Shown here one piece after another: positions 27,201 to 36,027 of a stretch of DNA of 64,000 nucleotides (position 1 is its first letter; every line of letters begins with the position of its first letter). Position numbers and translations under genes: made by a program. The notes below the pieces were generated by a model. The model ran no database searches and was not told where the DNA came from. It saw only the letters and a list, made by a program, of their open reading frames with translations. Origin of the DNA: Nitrospirillum viridazoti CBAmc (GTDB lineage: Bacteria; Pseudomonadota; Alphaproteobacteria; Azospirillales; Azospirillaceae); the NCBI RefSeq assembly GCF_000730165.1, contig NZ_CP022110.1, positions 1 to 64,000 on the forward strand, written 5' to 3'.

Positions 27201-30053
27201 TCACTCCGCCGCCGCCGCGGTGCGGCGCCGGGCGGCCGGCTTGGCCTTGGGCTGTTCGGCAGCCGGGTCCGGCTCGTCCAGCACGGCCAGCAGTTCCTTG
27301 CGGATCTGGGTCAGCTTGGCCTCGTGCGCCACCTTCAGGCCGAAAATGTCCTTCACATAGAACACGTCGACCGCCGCGTTGCCGTAGGTCGAGATCTTGG
27401 CCGAGGCGATCTGCAGGTTCAGCGCCGTCAGCGCCCGGGTCAGGTCATACAGCAGACCCGGCCGGTCGCGACCGTTGACCTCGATGACGGTGTAGCCGGC
27501 GCTGGCCTTGTTATCGACCAGCACGCGCGGCGGCACGCGGAACACCCGGGTGCGCGACGGCAGGGGCGAGGCGCGCTTGGCCAGTTCCGGTGCCAGCTTG
27601 ATGTCGCCGGCCAGCGCCTTTTCCACCGAGGACTTCAGGCGGGTGCGCTTTTCCCCGCTGTCGAAGCGGGTGCCGCTGGGCCCCGCCCCCTGCAGGGAGA
27701 AGACGTCCAGCGCCATGCCGTTGGTCATGGTGGTGATGCGGGCGTCGACGATGTCGCCGCCGGCCAGCGCCATGGCCCCCGCCAAGCGGGAGAACAGGCC
27801 GGCATGGTCGGCGGTGTAGATCGTCACCTCGGTCACCGAGCGGCCGGGGTCGTAGCGGGTCTCGATGGTCAGCGGCGCCTGTTTCGCCTCCGCCTCATGG
27901 ATCAGGCGGGCGTGCTGGGCCAGGGTGGGCGGGTCGAAGGCCAGCCAGTAGTTGGGGTAGCCCAGCGCCAGATGGTGGTCGACATCGGCCGGCGCCCAAT
28001 CTGTCAACTGGGCGCGCAACGCGCCTTGAGCGTTGACGATGCGCGCCTCGCGCCCATCGGCGCCGACGACGCCGCCGGACATCATTTCCTCCGCCCGCCA
28101 GTACAGCTGGCGCAGCAGCGTGGCTTTCCAGTTGTTCCAGCGGCCGGGGCCCACGGCGCGGATGTCGGCCACGGTCAGGACCAGCAGCAGCTTCAGGCGC
28201 TCCGGCGATTTCACGATATCGACGAAGTCGCGGATGGTCTTCTCGTCATCCAGGTCGCGCTTGAAGGCGACGATGGACATGGTCAGGTGCTGGCGCACCA
28301 GCCAGGCCACCGTCTCCGTCTCTTCCTCAGTCATGCCCAGGCGCGGGCACAGCTTTTCCGCCACCTTGGCGCCCAGGATGGAATGGTCGCCGCCCCGGCC
28401 CTTGGCCACGTCGTGCAGCAGCAGGGCCACCGACAGGGCGCGCTTGGAACTGAGGGTATGAATAACCTCGCAGGCCAGCGGCACCTCGTCCTTCAGGTTG
28501 CCCTTCTCGATGTCGTGCAGGATGCCCATGGCGAACAGCGTGTGCTCGTCCACCGTGAACATGTGGTACATGTCGTATTGCATCTGCGCCACGACCCGGC
28601 CGAAATCCGGCAGGAAACGGCCCAGCACCCCGGCCTCGTTCATGCGGCGTAGCGTGACCTCGGGATCCTTGCGCGACCCCAGGATTTCCAGGAACAGGCG
28701 GTTGGCCTCCGGATCATTGCGCACCTTGGGGCCCAAGGTGGAGATGGAGCGCGCCAGCGCCCGCAGCGCCTTGGGATGGATGTCCAGGTTATGCCACTGC
28801 GCCACGCGGAACAGGCGCACCATGTCCACCGGCTTGTCGCGGAAATGTCGCTCGTCACGGATGCTGAGGCGGCCGTTGTCGATGACGAAGCCTTCCAACT
28901 CGCTGGGCTTCACACGCCGCAGGAAGGCGAAGCGGGGCGGCCGCTGGCTTTCCTGTTCCAGGGTGGCACAGAGGATGCGGGTGAGATCCCCCACGTCCTT
29001 GGCCATCAGGAAATAGTGCTTCATGAAGCGTTCGACATCGCTGGTGCCGGCGTGGTCGGTGTAGCCCAGCCGCCGCGCCATCTCACCCTGCACGTCGAAG
29101 GTCAGCCGATCCTCGCCCCGGCCGGTCAGGTAGTGCAGGTGACAGCGGCAGGTCCACAGGAAGTTCTGCGCCTTGGCGAAGCGCTGCGCCTCCTCGGCCA
29201 GCAGCACGCCGTTGGCCACCAGATCCTTCACCTTGTCGACCTGATAGACGTACTTGGCAATCCAGAACAGGGTCTGCAGGTCGCGCAGACCGCCCTTGCC
29301 TTCCTTCACGTTCGGTTCCAGCACATAGCGGCTGTCGCAGAACTTCAGGTGGCGGCTGTCGCGCTCGGCCAGCTTGGCCTCGATGAAGGCGGGACCGGTG
29401 TTGGCCACCACCTCTTTGGTGAAGCGCTTGCGGAACTCCGCGTACAGCTTGTCGTCACCATAGAGGAAGCGGGCCTCCAGCAGGCTGGTGCGGATGGTGA
29501 TATCGGCCAGGGCCTGGCGCACGCATTCATCCACCGAACGCACGGCATGGCCGACCTTCAGGCCCATGTCCCACAGCAGATAAAGGACGTATTCCACCAC
29601 CTGCTCGATGCGCGGCGTGCGCTTGTAGGGCAGCAGGAACAACAGGTCGACGTCGGAGAAGGGCGCCATCTCCTTGCGGCCATAGCCACCGGTGGCCACC
29701 ACGGCGAACTGCTCACCGCGCGTCGGACCGGCGGTGGGAAAGACGCGGTGCAGGGCGAAATCGGCCAGCGACACGACGATGGCGTCGGTCAGGGCCGTGG
29801 CCTCGCGCAGGCAGACTTCCCCCCGGCCGCCATTTTCCAGCCGGCGGCGGATGAGGGCGCGGCCCTGGTCCAGGGTCTGCCGCATCAGGGCCAGGATGCC
29901 GGCGCGCAGGGCGTCCGGCCGCAGGTCACCATCCGCCAGGTTGGCCATGCGGGTGGTCAGCGCCTCGGCCGTGGGCAGCGCCTCCGGCAAGGCGGTTTCA
30001 TCCAGCGGGGCGGAGTCCGGCTTGGTCAGGGCGGTTTTGGCGACAGGGGACAT
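27201..30053 (-). CDS. glnD: Bifunctional [protein-PII] uridylyltransferase / uridylyl-removing enzyme
   Basis: GlnD senses glutamine and adds or removes UMP on PII proteins, the top of nitrogen control and important in diazotrophs. The 950-residue product has the nucleotidyltransferase motif GGYG-x8-SDVD (about residues 122-136), a GlnD PII-UTase helical region, an HD domain with LLLHDVAKGRGGDHS near residue 520, and two C-terminal ACT domains (about 740-820 and 855-930), the second containing VNGRDRPGLLYDLTRAL. The start at ATG 30053 is chosen from codon usage. The frame stays open to an ATG at 30320 that has a much better GGGAGG ribosome site, which would add 89 residues rich in rare codons. 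Confidence 0.95.
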   Translation of the reverse strand: MSPVAKTALTKPDSAPLDETALPEALPTAEALTTRMANLADGDLRPDALRAGILALMRQTLDQGRALIRRRLENGGRGEVCLREATALTDAIVVSLADFALHRVFPTAGPTRGEQFAVVATGGYGRKEMAPFSDVDLLFLLPYKRTPRIEQVVEYVLYLLWDMGLKVGHAVRSVDECVRQALADITIRTSLLEARFLYGDDKLYAEFRKRFTKEVVANTGPAFIEAKLAERDSRHLKFCDSRYVLEPNVKEGKGGLRDLQTLFWIAKYVYQVDKVKDLVANGVLLAEEAQRFAKAQNFLWTCRCHLHYLTGRGEDRLTFDVQGEMARRLGYTDHAGTSDVERFMKHYFLMAKDVGDLTRILCATLEQESQRPPRFAFLRRVKPSELEGFVIDNGRLSIRDERHFRDKPVDMVRLFRVAQWHNLDIHPKALRALARSISTLGPKVRNDPEANRLFLEILGSRKDPEVTLRRMNEAGVLGRFLPDFGRVVAQMQYDMYHMFTVDEHTLFAMGILHDIEKGNLKDEVPLACEVIHTLSSKRALSVALLLHDVAKGRGGDHSILGAKVAEKLCPRLGMTEEETETVAWLVRQHLTMSIVAFKRDLDDEKTIRDFVDIVKSPERLKLLLVLTVADIRAVGPGRWNNWKATLLRQLYWRAEEMMSGGVVGADGREARIVNAQGALRAQLTDWAPADVDHHLALGYPNYWLAFDPPTLAQHARLIHEAEAKQAPLTIETRYDPGRSVTEVTIYTADHAGLFSRLAGAMALAGGDIVDARITTMTNGMALDVFSLQGAGPSGTRFDSGEKRTRLKSSVEKALAGDIKLAPELAKRASPLPSRTRVFRVPPRVLVDNKASAGYTVIEVNGRDRPGLLYDLTRALTALNLQIASAKISTYGNAAVDVFYVKDIFGLKVAHEAKLTQIRKELLAVLDEPDPAAEQPKAKPAARRRTAAAAE

Positions 30054-30419
30054 GGCGCGGCGAATCTCTGGCAAAGCCCGGCGGTTCCAGCCGGCCGGGC
30101 GGGCACCATCCAGGGTCGGGGCACCAGCAGCGCGGGTCCCGGGACGGACCGGGAGTATGGCACAAACTTTTTCCCACGCATCACCCCATGCGCGGCCCGA
30201 TGCCTTCGCTAGCCGTTTGCGCCCGGACTCTTTTCCGGGCCCAGCCGTTTCTTTGTCCATCACCGCGGCGTCATCGGCTCCCGATGTGCCGGCGGACCCA
30301 TCCCTGCCCATATGTCCCATGGCAGCCTCCCGGATCTTGTTGTTCCGTTTTCAGGCTTCAGGCTGACTTGATCCTGACACGCGCCCTTCCCTGTCATCGG
30401 GCACGCGCTTCACGCCGGT

Positions 30420-31034
30420 TTATCCCGCCCCCTCCATGCCCCGGCGCGGCAGCAGGCGCGGGACCAGCGACAAACGGCGGGCGTTGGCCGAGGCGGCGCG
30501 GTGGATGGGTGCCAGGCCCAGGCCGCCCAGGCGGCTGGTGGCGTGGCTGAAACGGGTGAAGGCGCCGGTGGCGGCGCGCAGGGTGGAGGTGACCAGCCGG
30601 CGCTCCGCCGTCACCCAGTCCCCGGGATGCCAGGACGACCAGGCGGCGCGGGCGAATTCGCCTAGCGCGTCGACCTGATGGTCGCGCCAGCGCCACCAGG
30701 CGTCGTGGAAGGCGCGCATGCCCCCCACCAGGGCCAGGGCGGAGTCCGTGAAGGCCTCGACCTTTTCGCGGCCCATGCGTTCGAATTCGGGATTGGTGCC
30801 CAGCGCCACCGGGTCGCCGCCGGTCTGGGCCAGCAAGCCCAGGCGCGCCGTGATGGTGTGGGCGGAGGCGAAGGCGGTCTCATGCACCCGGGTCGCCACC
30901 CGGTCCAGTTCCACCTGGGCCCGCTTCAGATGCATGGCTTCCGGCGTGCCGGGGATAACCATGCCGATGCGCCCCTTGCCCGCCCTTTTGGCCGGACGCG
31001 GGGCGGTGGGGTAAGGGATATGCCGATCCGGCAT
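30420..31034 (-). CDS. Phasin family protein (PHA granule-associated), probable
   Basis: A 204-residue, largely helical cytoplasmic protein. The segment about residues 75-125 ([40 protein letters not shown]) resembles the amphipathic helices of phasins that coat polyhydroxyalkanoate granules; the N- and C-termini are basic. No catalytic motif or signal peptide. The start at 31034 (ATG) follows a GGGAGCG-type site. A near-perfect TGTTGCG-type inverted repeat lies 16 bases upstream, like the TGC/GCA-rich palindromes bound by PHA regulators, which supports the call indirectly. phaC and phaR are not in the window. Confidence 0.62.
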   Translation of the reverse strand: MPDRHIPYPTAPRPAKRAGKGRIGMVIPGTPEAMHLKRAQVELDRVATRVHETAFASAHTITARLGLLAQTGGDPVALGTNPEFERMGREKVEAFTDSALALVGGMRAFHDAWWRWRDHQVDALGEFARAAWSSWHPGDWVTAERRLVTSTLRAATGAFTRFSHATSRLGGLGLAPIHRAASANARRLSLVPRLLPRRGMEGAG

Positions 31035-31049
31035 GGTGAGCGCTCCCTT

Positions 31050-31079
31050 ATGTTGCGCCGCGATAGTGCGCCGCAACAT
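31050..31079. promoter_or_regulatory. Inverted repeat upstream of the phasin-like gene
   Basis: 12-base arms with one mismatch (31050-31061 and 31068-31079): ATGTTGCGCCGC against GCGCCGCAACAT, spacer GATAGT. It overlaps the expected leader of the phasin-like gene (start 31034). PhaR-type repressors are known to bind TGC/GCA-rich palindromes, so this is a reasonable operator candidate. Confidence 0.45.
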
Positions 31080-31239
31080 TATGGGAAACGCTTCGTCGCG
31101 TCCATAAAGTAAGTGGGAACCGTCCCTCGATCCAAAGTCTAAGGACGCTGGCAGGGTAAAGGATCGGGGGCCGGTGTTGCAGCGGCACGGGACCAAGCCC
31201 GCACCGCCGCCCCACTTGGGCCGCCCCTCGGGTAGCGCC

Positions 31240-32448
31240 TCAACCGGCAGCGGCGGCCAGACCGGCGGCCAAATCGTCGCGCAGGTCGTCCGCGTCTTCC
31301 AGCCCCACGGAGAAACGCAGGGTGCCGGGGCTGATGCCCACCTTGGCCTTTTCCTCATCGGTCAGGCGCTGGTGGGTGGTGGTGGCGTTGTGGGTGATCA
31401 GGCTCTTGGCGTCGCCCAGGTTGTTGGAGATCTTGATGATCTTCAGGGCGTTCAGCAGGCGGAACGCCGCCGCCTTCCCGCCCCTGACGTCGAAGGTGAC
31501 CAGGGTGCCGCCGGCCTTCATCTGGCGCATGGCCAGTTCATGCTGCGGGTGGCTGGCCAGACCGGGGTACAGCACCGTCTCCACCGCCGGGTGGCTTTCC
31601 AGGAACTGGGCCAGCGCCAGGGCGGAAGCCGCCTGGGCGTTGACGCGCAACTCCAGCGTCTCCAGGCCCTTCAGCAGCACCCAGGCGTTGAAGGGGCTCA
31701 TGGACGGACCGGTGTGGCGCAGGACGGGGGAGATCAGGGCCGCCACCTCGTCATCGCACAGCACGGCACCGCCCAGGCAGCGGCCCTGGCCGTCGATATG
31801 CTTGGTAGCGGAATAGACGACCACGTCGGCGCCCATGTCCTTGGGGCGCTGCAGCACCGGGGTGGCGAAGACATTGTCGACCACCACGCGGGCGCCGGCC
31901 TTGTGCGCCAGATCGGCCACGGCCGCCACGTCCACCACCTGCATCGTGGGGTTGCTGGGGCTCTCCAGGAAGACGACGGTGGCCGGGGTGGACAGCGCCT
32001 CTTCCCACTGTTTCAGGTCGGTACCTTCCACCAGGGTGCACTGGATGCCGTAGCGCGGCGCCAGATCCTTGATGATGTAGAGGCAGGAGCCGAACAGCGC
32101 GTGCGGCGCCACCACCCGGTCACCGGCCTTCAGCAGGCCCATGACCGCCAGGTTGACGGCCGCCATGCCGCTGGCCGTGGCGATACAGCGATTGAAGCCC
32201 TCATAGCCGGCCAGCCGTTCCTCCAGCATGGCCACGGTGGGGTTGCGGAAGCGGGAATAGACGAAGCGCGAGCCGTCGTTGACGAAGGCGGCCTCGGCCT
32301 CCTCGGCGCTGCCGTAGATGAAGCCCGAGGTGAGGAACAGGGCTTCGGAGGTTTCCTCGAAGCCGCTGCGGCGGGTGCCGCCGTGCACCAGCTGGGTGCG
32401 GGGGCGCAAGATGGCCGGGAAATTGGGATTGTCAGGCGTCTGGCCCAT
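31240..32448 (-). CDS. metZ: O-succinylhomoserine sulfhydrylase
   Basis: PLP enzyme of the Cys/Met metabolism family that makes homocysteine directly from O-succinylhomoserine and sulfide. The 402-residue protein has the cofactor Lys in VVVYSATKHIDGQGRCLGG, the YSRFRNPTVAMLE motif near residue 70 and GTLVTFDVRGG near the C-terminus. RSGFEETSEALFLTSGF at the N-terminus matches MetZ rather than MetB/MetC. The ATG at 32448 is favoured because GGAG lies eight bases upstream; a GTG nine bases earlier has no spacing for it. A SAM-II riboswitch 70 bases upstream controls it, so high SAM should shut translation. Confidence 0.95.
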   Translation of the reverse strand: MGQTPDNPNFPAILRPRTQLVHGGTRRSGFEETSEALFLTSGFIYGSAEEAEAAFVNDGSRFVYSRFRNPTVAMLEERLAGYEGFNRCIATASGMAAVNLAVMGLLKAGDRVVAPHALFGSCLYIIKDLAPRYGIQCTLVEGTDLKQWEEALSTPATVVFLESPSNPTMQVVDVAAVADLAHKAGARVVVDNVFATPVLQRPKDMGADVVVYSATKHIDGQGRCLGGAVLCDDEVAALISPVLRHTGPSMSPFNAWVLLKGLETLELRVNAQAASALALAQFLESHPAVETVLYPGLASHPQHELAMRQMKAGGTLVTFDVRGGKAAAFRLLNALKIIKISNNLGDAKSLITHNATTTHQRLTDEEKAKVGISPGTLRFSVGLEDADDLRDDLAAGLAAAAG

Positions 32449-32516
32449 GGCCGTCACTCCGATAAGGCAACCGCGACCGGCAAGAGGCGGCAGCGTGGTC
32501 GGTGTACCTTATGTAC

Positions 32517-32578
32517 GGCCCGACCTTTTAGCAGCTTGTTTAACGTGGTCTGCAAGCCGGTCAGCAAATCACCACGGG
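32517..32578 (-). ncRNA. SAM-II riboswitch in the metZ leader
   Basis: On the minus strand the sequence follows the SAM-II consensus. Stem P1 is CGTGGT (32576-32571) with ACCACG (32549-32544). Its loop has TGATTTG, the GACC that makes the pseudoknot, and CTTGCA. After P1 come GTTAAA, GCTAAAA and then AAGGTCGG, whose GGTC can pair with the loop GACC. The class is known from metA, metX, metC and metZ leaders in alphaproteobacteria and acts on translation. Here about 70 bases lie between it and the metZ start. Confidence 0.85.
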
Positions 32579-32814
32579 CTCTGGTTGTAGGCCGGCCTGT
32601 GGGCAAGCGTCAACGGCCACCTTGTCATCGCGACAATGCGCGGGACGGGATGGGGAACGGTGGGAAGGTCCGCTTGTTTTACCGAGGGGCGGTGCCCGCC
32701 GATGCCAGCGGCCATAATGCCCGGTTGCCGGCCGGCCGCTTCCGTGCTAGTCCCGCGCGCGTCAGTCCGCGTCGGCGGAATAGCTGATTTGCTTTTACCG
32801 GGAGTCCCAGACCT

Positions 32815-33342
32815 ATGTCCGATGAGACCAGCCTGAACGGCGCCGCCCCCAATGGGAGCACCGACGGCGGCAATGGCGCCACCGCCACTGAAGGCGCCGG
32901 CATGCTGCCGCTGGTGGTCAATGCCCAATACGTCCGGGATCTGTCGTTCGAGAACCCGAACGCCCCGGCCAGCCTGATGAACGCCCAGCAGCCCAAGGTC
33001 GACCTGCAGGTCGACGTGCAGGCCCGCAACGTGGCGGAGAACGTGCACGAGGTGGCGCTGAATATCCGCGCCGAAGCCAGCCACGAAGGCCGCACCGCTT
33101 TTATCGTCGAGCTGTCGTACGCCGGCATCTTCTCCATGCCGCCCATGCCGCTGGACCAGACCCGCGCCGTGCTGCTGATCGAGGCGCCGCGCCTGCTGTT
33201 CCCCTTCGCCCGGTCCATCGTGTCGGACGCCGTGCGCGATGGCGGCTTCCCGCCGCTGATGCTGCAGCCCCTGGATTTCGTGGACCTCTATCGCCGGCAG
33301 GTGCTGGCGTCGGAGAAGCCGGAAGACATGGCCCAGGCCTGA
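32815..33342 (+). CDS. secB: Export chaperone SecB
   Basis: SecB keeps preproteins unfolded and passes them to SecA. The 175-residue protein has the core VNAQYVRDLSFENPNAP (about residues 35-51), then QPKVDLQVDVQARNV and IEAPRLLFPFARSIVSDAVRDGGFPPLMLQPLDF, all SecB signatures. A Gly/Asn/Thr-rich N-terminal extension of about 30 residues is longer than in E. coli. It is one of the few plus-strand genes left of the candidate origin, divergent from metZ, and ends at a good terminator. Confidence 0.96.
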   Translation: MSDETSLNGAAPNGSTDGGNGATATEGAGMLPLVVNAQYVRDLSFENPNAPASLMNAQQPKVDLQVDVQARNVAENVHEVALNIRAEASHEGRTAFIVELSYAGIFSMPPMPLDQTRAVLLIEAPRLLFPFARSIVSDAVRDGGFPPLMLQPLDFVDLYRRQVLASEKPEDMAQA

Positions 33343-33368
33343 TCCCAGGGCCAGTCATTGACCAGGAG

Positions 33369-33406
33369 AACCGCCCGGCGCCCTACGGCCCGGGCGGTTT
33401 TCTTTT
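33369..33406 (+). terminator. Intrinsic terminator of secB
   Basis: Perfect 10-bp GC-rich stem (33369-33378 and 33390-33399) with an 11-base loop, followed by TTTTCTTTT. It lies 27 bases past the stop and separates secB from the convergent kinase-like gene. Confidence 0.9.
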
Positions 33407-33412
33407 GGACTT

Positions 33413-33895
33413 TCAGCCACGCGCCGCGCGAATAAGCGCGTCCACCGTCACGGCATCGGCGCCGGCGGGTACCGCCGCCAGGGGCAGGCCGTGCCCGCCC
33501 AGACTAGACAGGGTTTCGGCCGTGCCGGCCACCACGTCCCAGTCGCTGGTGCTGGCCTTCAGCGCGCCTTGCGCCTCGCGCGCCGTGGCGGCCAGCGTCA
33601 CCTCCAGCCCCAGGGTTTCCAACGCGCCGGCCAGGTGGGCCGGCGCACCGCCAACCAGCAGAACCCGGAGAGGGGAGATGGGGCGCTTGCGCGGCACCCT
33701 GGCCACCAGCTGCCGCGCCTCTTCCGCCGCGGCCAGGATACGGGCGGCGAAGTCCTGTTCCTGCCCGCCGGCAGGGAGATCCGCCGCCAGCAGGGTGGAA
33801 TAGCCGTGGATGGCCGTCAGCAGGTTGTTGAGGTCATGGATAAAGGTGGCGGGAACCACCCGGCCCTCGGCGTCCCCCTTGCCGTCAGCTGGCAA
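33413..33895 (-). CDS. Kinase-like protein: HisKA (DHp) domain plus pseudo-receiver, no ATPase domain
   Basis: A 160-residue protein. Residues about 13-45 match the dimerisation/phosphoacceptor H-box of CckA-type hybrid kinases (FIHDLNNLLTAIHGY, phosphorylatable His20). The HATPase domain that should follow is absent: after residue 70 comes a receiver-like fold (RVLLVGGAPAHLAGALETLGLEV). In it the acidic pocket is Gly82-Gly83 and the phospho-Asp position is Ala/Gly in DWDVVAGTAE, so it cannot be phosphorylated in the usual way. The start is TTG at 33895 with GGAG seven bases upstream. It overlaps the preceding response regulator gene by 11 bases. It may be a phosphotransfer or dimerisation partner; function is not known. 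Confidence 0.7.
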   Translation of the reverse strand: MPADGKGDAEGRVVPATFIHDLNNLLTAIHGYSTLLAADLPAGGQEQDFAARILAAAEEARQLVARVPRKRPISPLRVLLVGGAPAHLAGALETLGLEVTLAATAREAQGALKASTSDWDVVAGTAETLSSLGGHGLPLAAVPAGADAVTVDALIRAARG

Positions 33896-34490
33896 TACCC
33901 ATCTCCACCGCGCGCATCACCGCCTGGGTGCGGTTCTTGGCGCCCAGCTTGCGGCAGATGCCCCGCACGTGCAGCTTCACCGTCACCTCTTCCAGTTCCA
34001 GCGAGCGCGCGATTTCCTTGTTGGAGCGGCCCTGCAGAAGATAGTCCAGCACCTCGCGCTCACGCCGGGTGAAGCTGGCGCCGTCGGCCGTGTCGGCGGT
34101 GTTGACGTCGGCCGGGATGAACCGCTCACCCGCCAGCATGGTCTGGATGGCGGACAGCAATTCCGTGGCGCTCAAGGTCTTGGGCAGGAAGCCGACGGCA
34201 CCCCGAGTGAAGGCGCCCCGGATCTCATCCGGCCGGGCCAGGCCCGACATCAGCGCCACCTTCAGCAGGGGGAATTCGGTGCGCACGCGCTGCAGGCCGT
34301 CCAGACCATTCATCCCCGGCATGCGCAGATCCAGGATCAGCAGGTCGATGGCCTTGTCCTGCCGCAGGGCGACGACGGCCTCATCCACGCTGGCGGCCCC
34401 TACGACGACCGCGCCCGGCGCCTGTCTTTCGATGTGAGAAGACAACGCGTCGCGCACCAGACCATGGTCATCGGCAATCAGTAAGCGCAT
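33885..34490 (-). CDS. NarL/FixJ-type response regulator (REC + LuxR HTH)
   Basis: A 201-residue two-component response regulator. The receiver (residues 1-118) is intact: acidic D7-D8, phospho-acceptor D54 in LILDLRMPG, S82 in LMSG, and K104 in FLPK. The C-terminal LuxR/GerE domain (about 138-197) has FTRREREVLDYLLQGRSNKEIA and VKLHVRGICRKLGAKNRTQAV. The start ATG at 34490 is preceded by a 7-bp perfect inverted repeat. The downstream gene, overlapping by 11 bases, is a kinase-like protein without an ATPase domain; the cognate full kinase is not in the window. Confidence 0.93.
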   Translation of the reverse strand: MRLLIADDHGLVRDALSSHIERQAPGAVVVGAASVDEAVVALRQDKAIDLLILDLRMPGMNGLDGLQRVRTEFPLLKVALMSGLARPDEIRGAFTRGAVGFLPKTLSATELLSAIQTMLAGERFIPADVNTADTADGASFTRREREVLDYLLQGRSNKEIARSLELEEVTVKLHVRGICRKLGAKNRTQAVMRAVEMGIAS

Positions 34491-34512
34491 GTGAGACGAC
34501 CCCCGCGGTTGC

Positions 34513-34530
34513 TCTATCCAAAAGGATAGA
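34513..34530. promoter_or_regulatory. Inverted repeat upstream of the LuxR-type regulator
   Basis: Arms TCTATCC (34513-34519) and GGATAGA (34524-34530) around AAAA, 22 bases before the regulator start. It is a candidate operator, perhaps for autoregulation. A second small hairpin, CCACG/CGTGG, is at 34643-34658 in the same AT-rich 274-base gap. Confidence 0.4.
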
Positions 34531-34703
34531 CCAATAACCCCTGCTATTTGAACCTTTTTTCAGCGTCGGCAAGGGTTGCGCAAGCAGAAATTTCTTATCG
34601 AACGTAATGGAATGTGACCAGTTCGCAATTAAGCCGATGAAACCACGAAAAACCGTGGATCTTGGTTAATTCTCTGTTCATTTCCGAAACAGTGTTTTTA
34701 CTG

Positions 34704-34742
34704 ACAATAAAAAGGGCGCCACCGCATAGCAATGGCGCCCTT
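34704..34742 (-). terminator. Intrinsic terminator of rho
   Basis: Perfect 10-bp stem (34712-34721 and 34733-34742), 11-base loop, then TTTTTATTG on the minus strand, starting 22 bases past the rho stop. Confidence 0.9.
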
Positions 34743-34764
34743 GATATCGATACTGGAATTCTTC

Positions 34765-36027
34765 TTACTGGTTCATGCTCTCGAAGAATTCGGAATTCTG
34801 CTTGCTCTGCTTGAGCTTGTCGATGAGGAATTCCACCGCGTCGGTGGCACCCATCGGGTTCAAGATACGGCGTAGGATCCACATCTTGGCCATGGTGCCC
34901 TTTTCCACCAGCAGCTCTTCCTTGCGGGTGCCCGACTTCTGGATGTCGATGGCCGGGAAGACACGCTTGTCCGACAGCTTGCGGTCGAGGACGATTTCCG
35001 AGTTACCGGTGCCCTTGAACTCTTCGAAGATGACCTCGTCCATGCGTGAGCCGGTGTCGATCAGCGCGGTGGCGATGATGGTCAGGCTGCCGCCTTCCTC
35101 GATGTTGCGGGCGGCGCCGAAGAAGCGCTTGGGGCGCTGCAGGGCGTTGGCGTCCACACCGCCGGTCAGCACCTTGCCCGAGGACGGCACCACCGTGTTG
35201 TAGGCGCGGGCCAGGCGGGTGATGCTGTCCAGCAGGATGACGACGTCGCGCTTGTGCTCCACCAGGCGCTTGGCCTTCTCCAGCACCATCTCCGTCACCT
35301 GGACGTGGCGGGTCGCCGGCTCGTCGAAGGTGGAGCTGATGACCTCGCCCCGGACGGAGCGGGCCATGTCGGTCACTTCTTCCGGACGCTCATCGATCAG
35401 CAGGACGATGAGGTAGACCTCGGGATGGTTGGTGGCGATGGAGTGGGCGATGTTCTGCAACATCACCGTCTTGCCGGTACGGGGCGGCGCCACGATCAGG
35501 GCGCGCTGGCCCTTGCCCAGCGGGGCCACCAGGTCGATGACCCGGGTGGTCATGTCCTTCTTGTTGCGGACCGGATCCTCGATTTCCAGCTTCAGCCGCT
35601 CTTCCGGGTAGAGCGGGGTCAGGTTGTCGAAGTTGATGCGGTGACGCACCTTGTCCGGGTGGTCGAAGTTGATCGAGCCGACCTTCAGCAGGGCGAAATA
35701 GCGCTCACCATCCTTGGGCGAGCGGATCTGGCCTTCCACCGTGTCGCCGGTGCGCAGGCCGAAGCGGCGCACCTGGCTGGGGCTGACATAGATGTCGTCG
35801 GGACCCGGCAGATAGTTGCTTTCGGGCGAGCGCAGGAAACCGAAGCCGTCCTGCAGAACCTCCAGCACGCCTTCGCCGAAGATAGGGACGTCGTTTTCGG
35901 CCAGCTGCTTCAGGATGGCGAACATCATGTCCTGCTTACGCAGGGTGCCCGCGTTCTCAATCTGCAGCTCTTCCGCGAACGCCAGCAGCTCGGCGGGCGA
36001 CTTGGCCTTTAACTCTTGGAGATTCAT
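34765..36027 (-). CDS. rho: Transcription termination factor Rho
   Basis: Hexameric RNA helicase that ends transcription. The 420-residue protein has the N-terminal helical Rho_N domain ([21 protein letters not shown]), the cold-shock-like RNA-binding domain with [26 protein letters not shown] (about residues 60-78), Walker A APPRTGKT near residue 180 and Walker [16 protein letters not shown] near residue 262. No insertion or truncation. An upstream gap of 395 bases contains a likely promoter and a long leader, in line with the autoregulation known for rho. It is followed by a strong intrinsic terminator. Confidence 0.98.
   Translation of the reverse strand: MNLQELKAKSPAELLAFAEELQIENAGTLRKQDMMFAILKQLAENDVPIFGEGVLEVLQDGFGFLRSPESNYLPGPDDIYVSPSQVRRFGLRTGDTVEGQIRSPKDGERYFALLKVGSINFDHPDKVRHRINFDNLTPLYPEERLKLEIEDPVRNKKDMTTRVIDLVAPLGKGQRALIVAPPRTGKTVMLQNIAHSIATNHPEVYLIVLLIDERPEEVTDMARSVRGEVISSTFDEPATRHVQVTEMVLEKAKRLVEHKRDVVILLDSITRLARAYNTVVPSSGKVLTGGVDANALQRPKRFFGAARNIEEGGSLTIIATALIDTGSRMDEVIFEEFKGTGNSEIVLDRKLSDKRVFPAIDIQKSGTRKEELLVEKGTMAKMWILRRILNPMGATDAVEFLIDKLKQSKQNSEFFESMNQ

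Noticed and set aside
34595-34882. Minus-strand frame overlapping the 3' end of rho
   Set aside because: It is antisense-frame noise of the rho gene and runs through the rho terminator.
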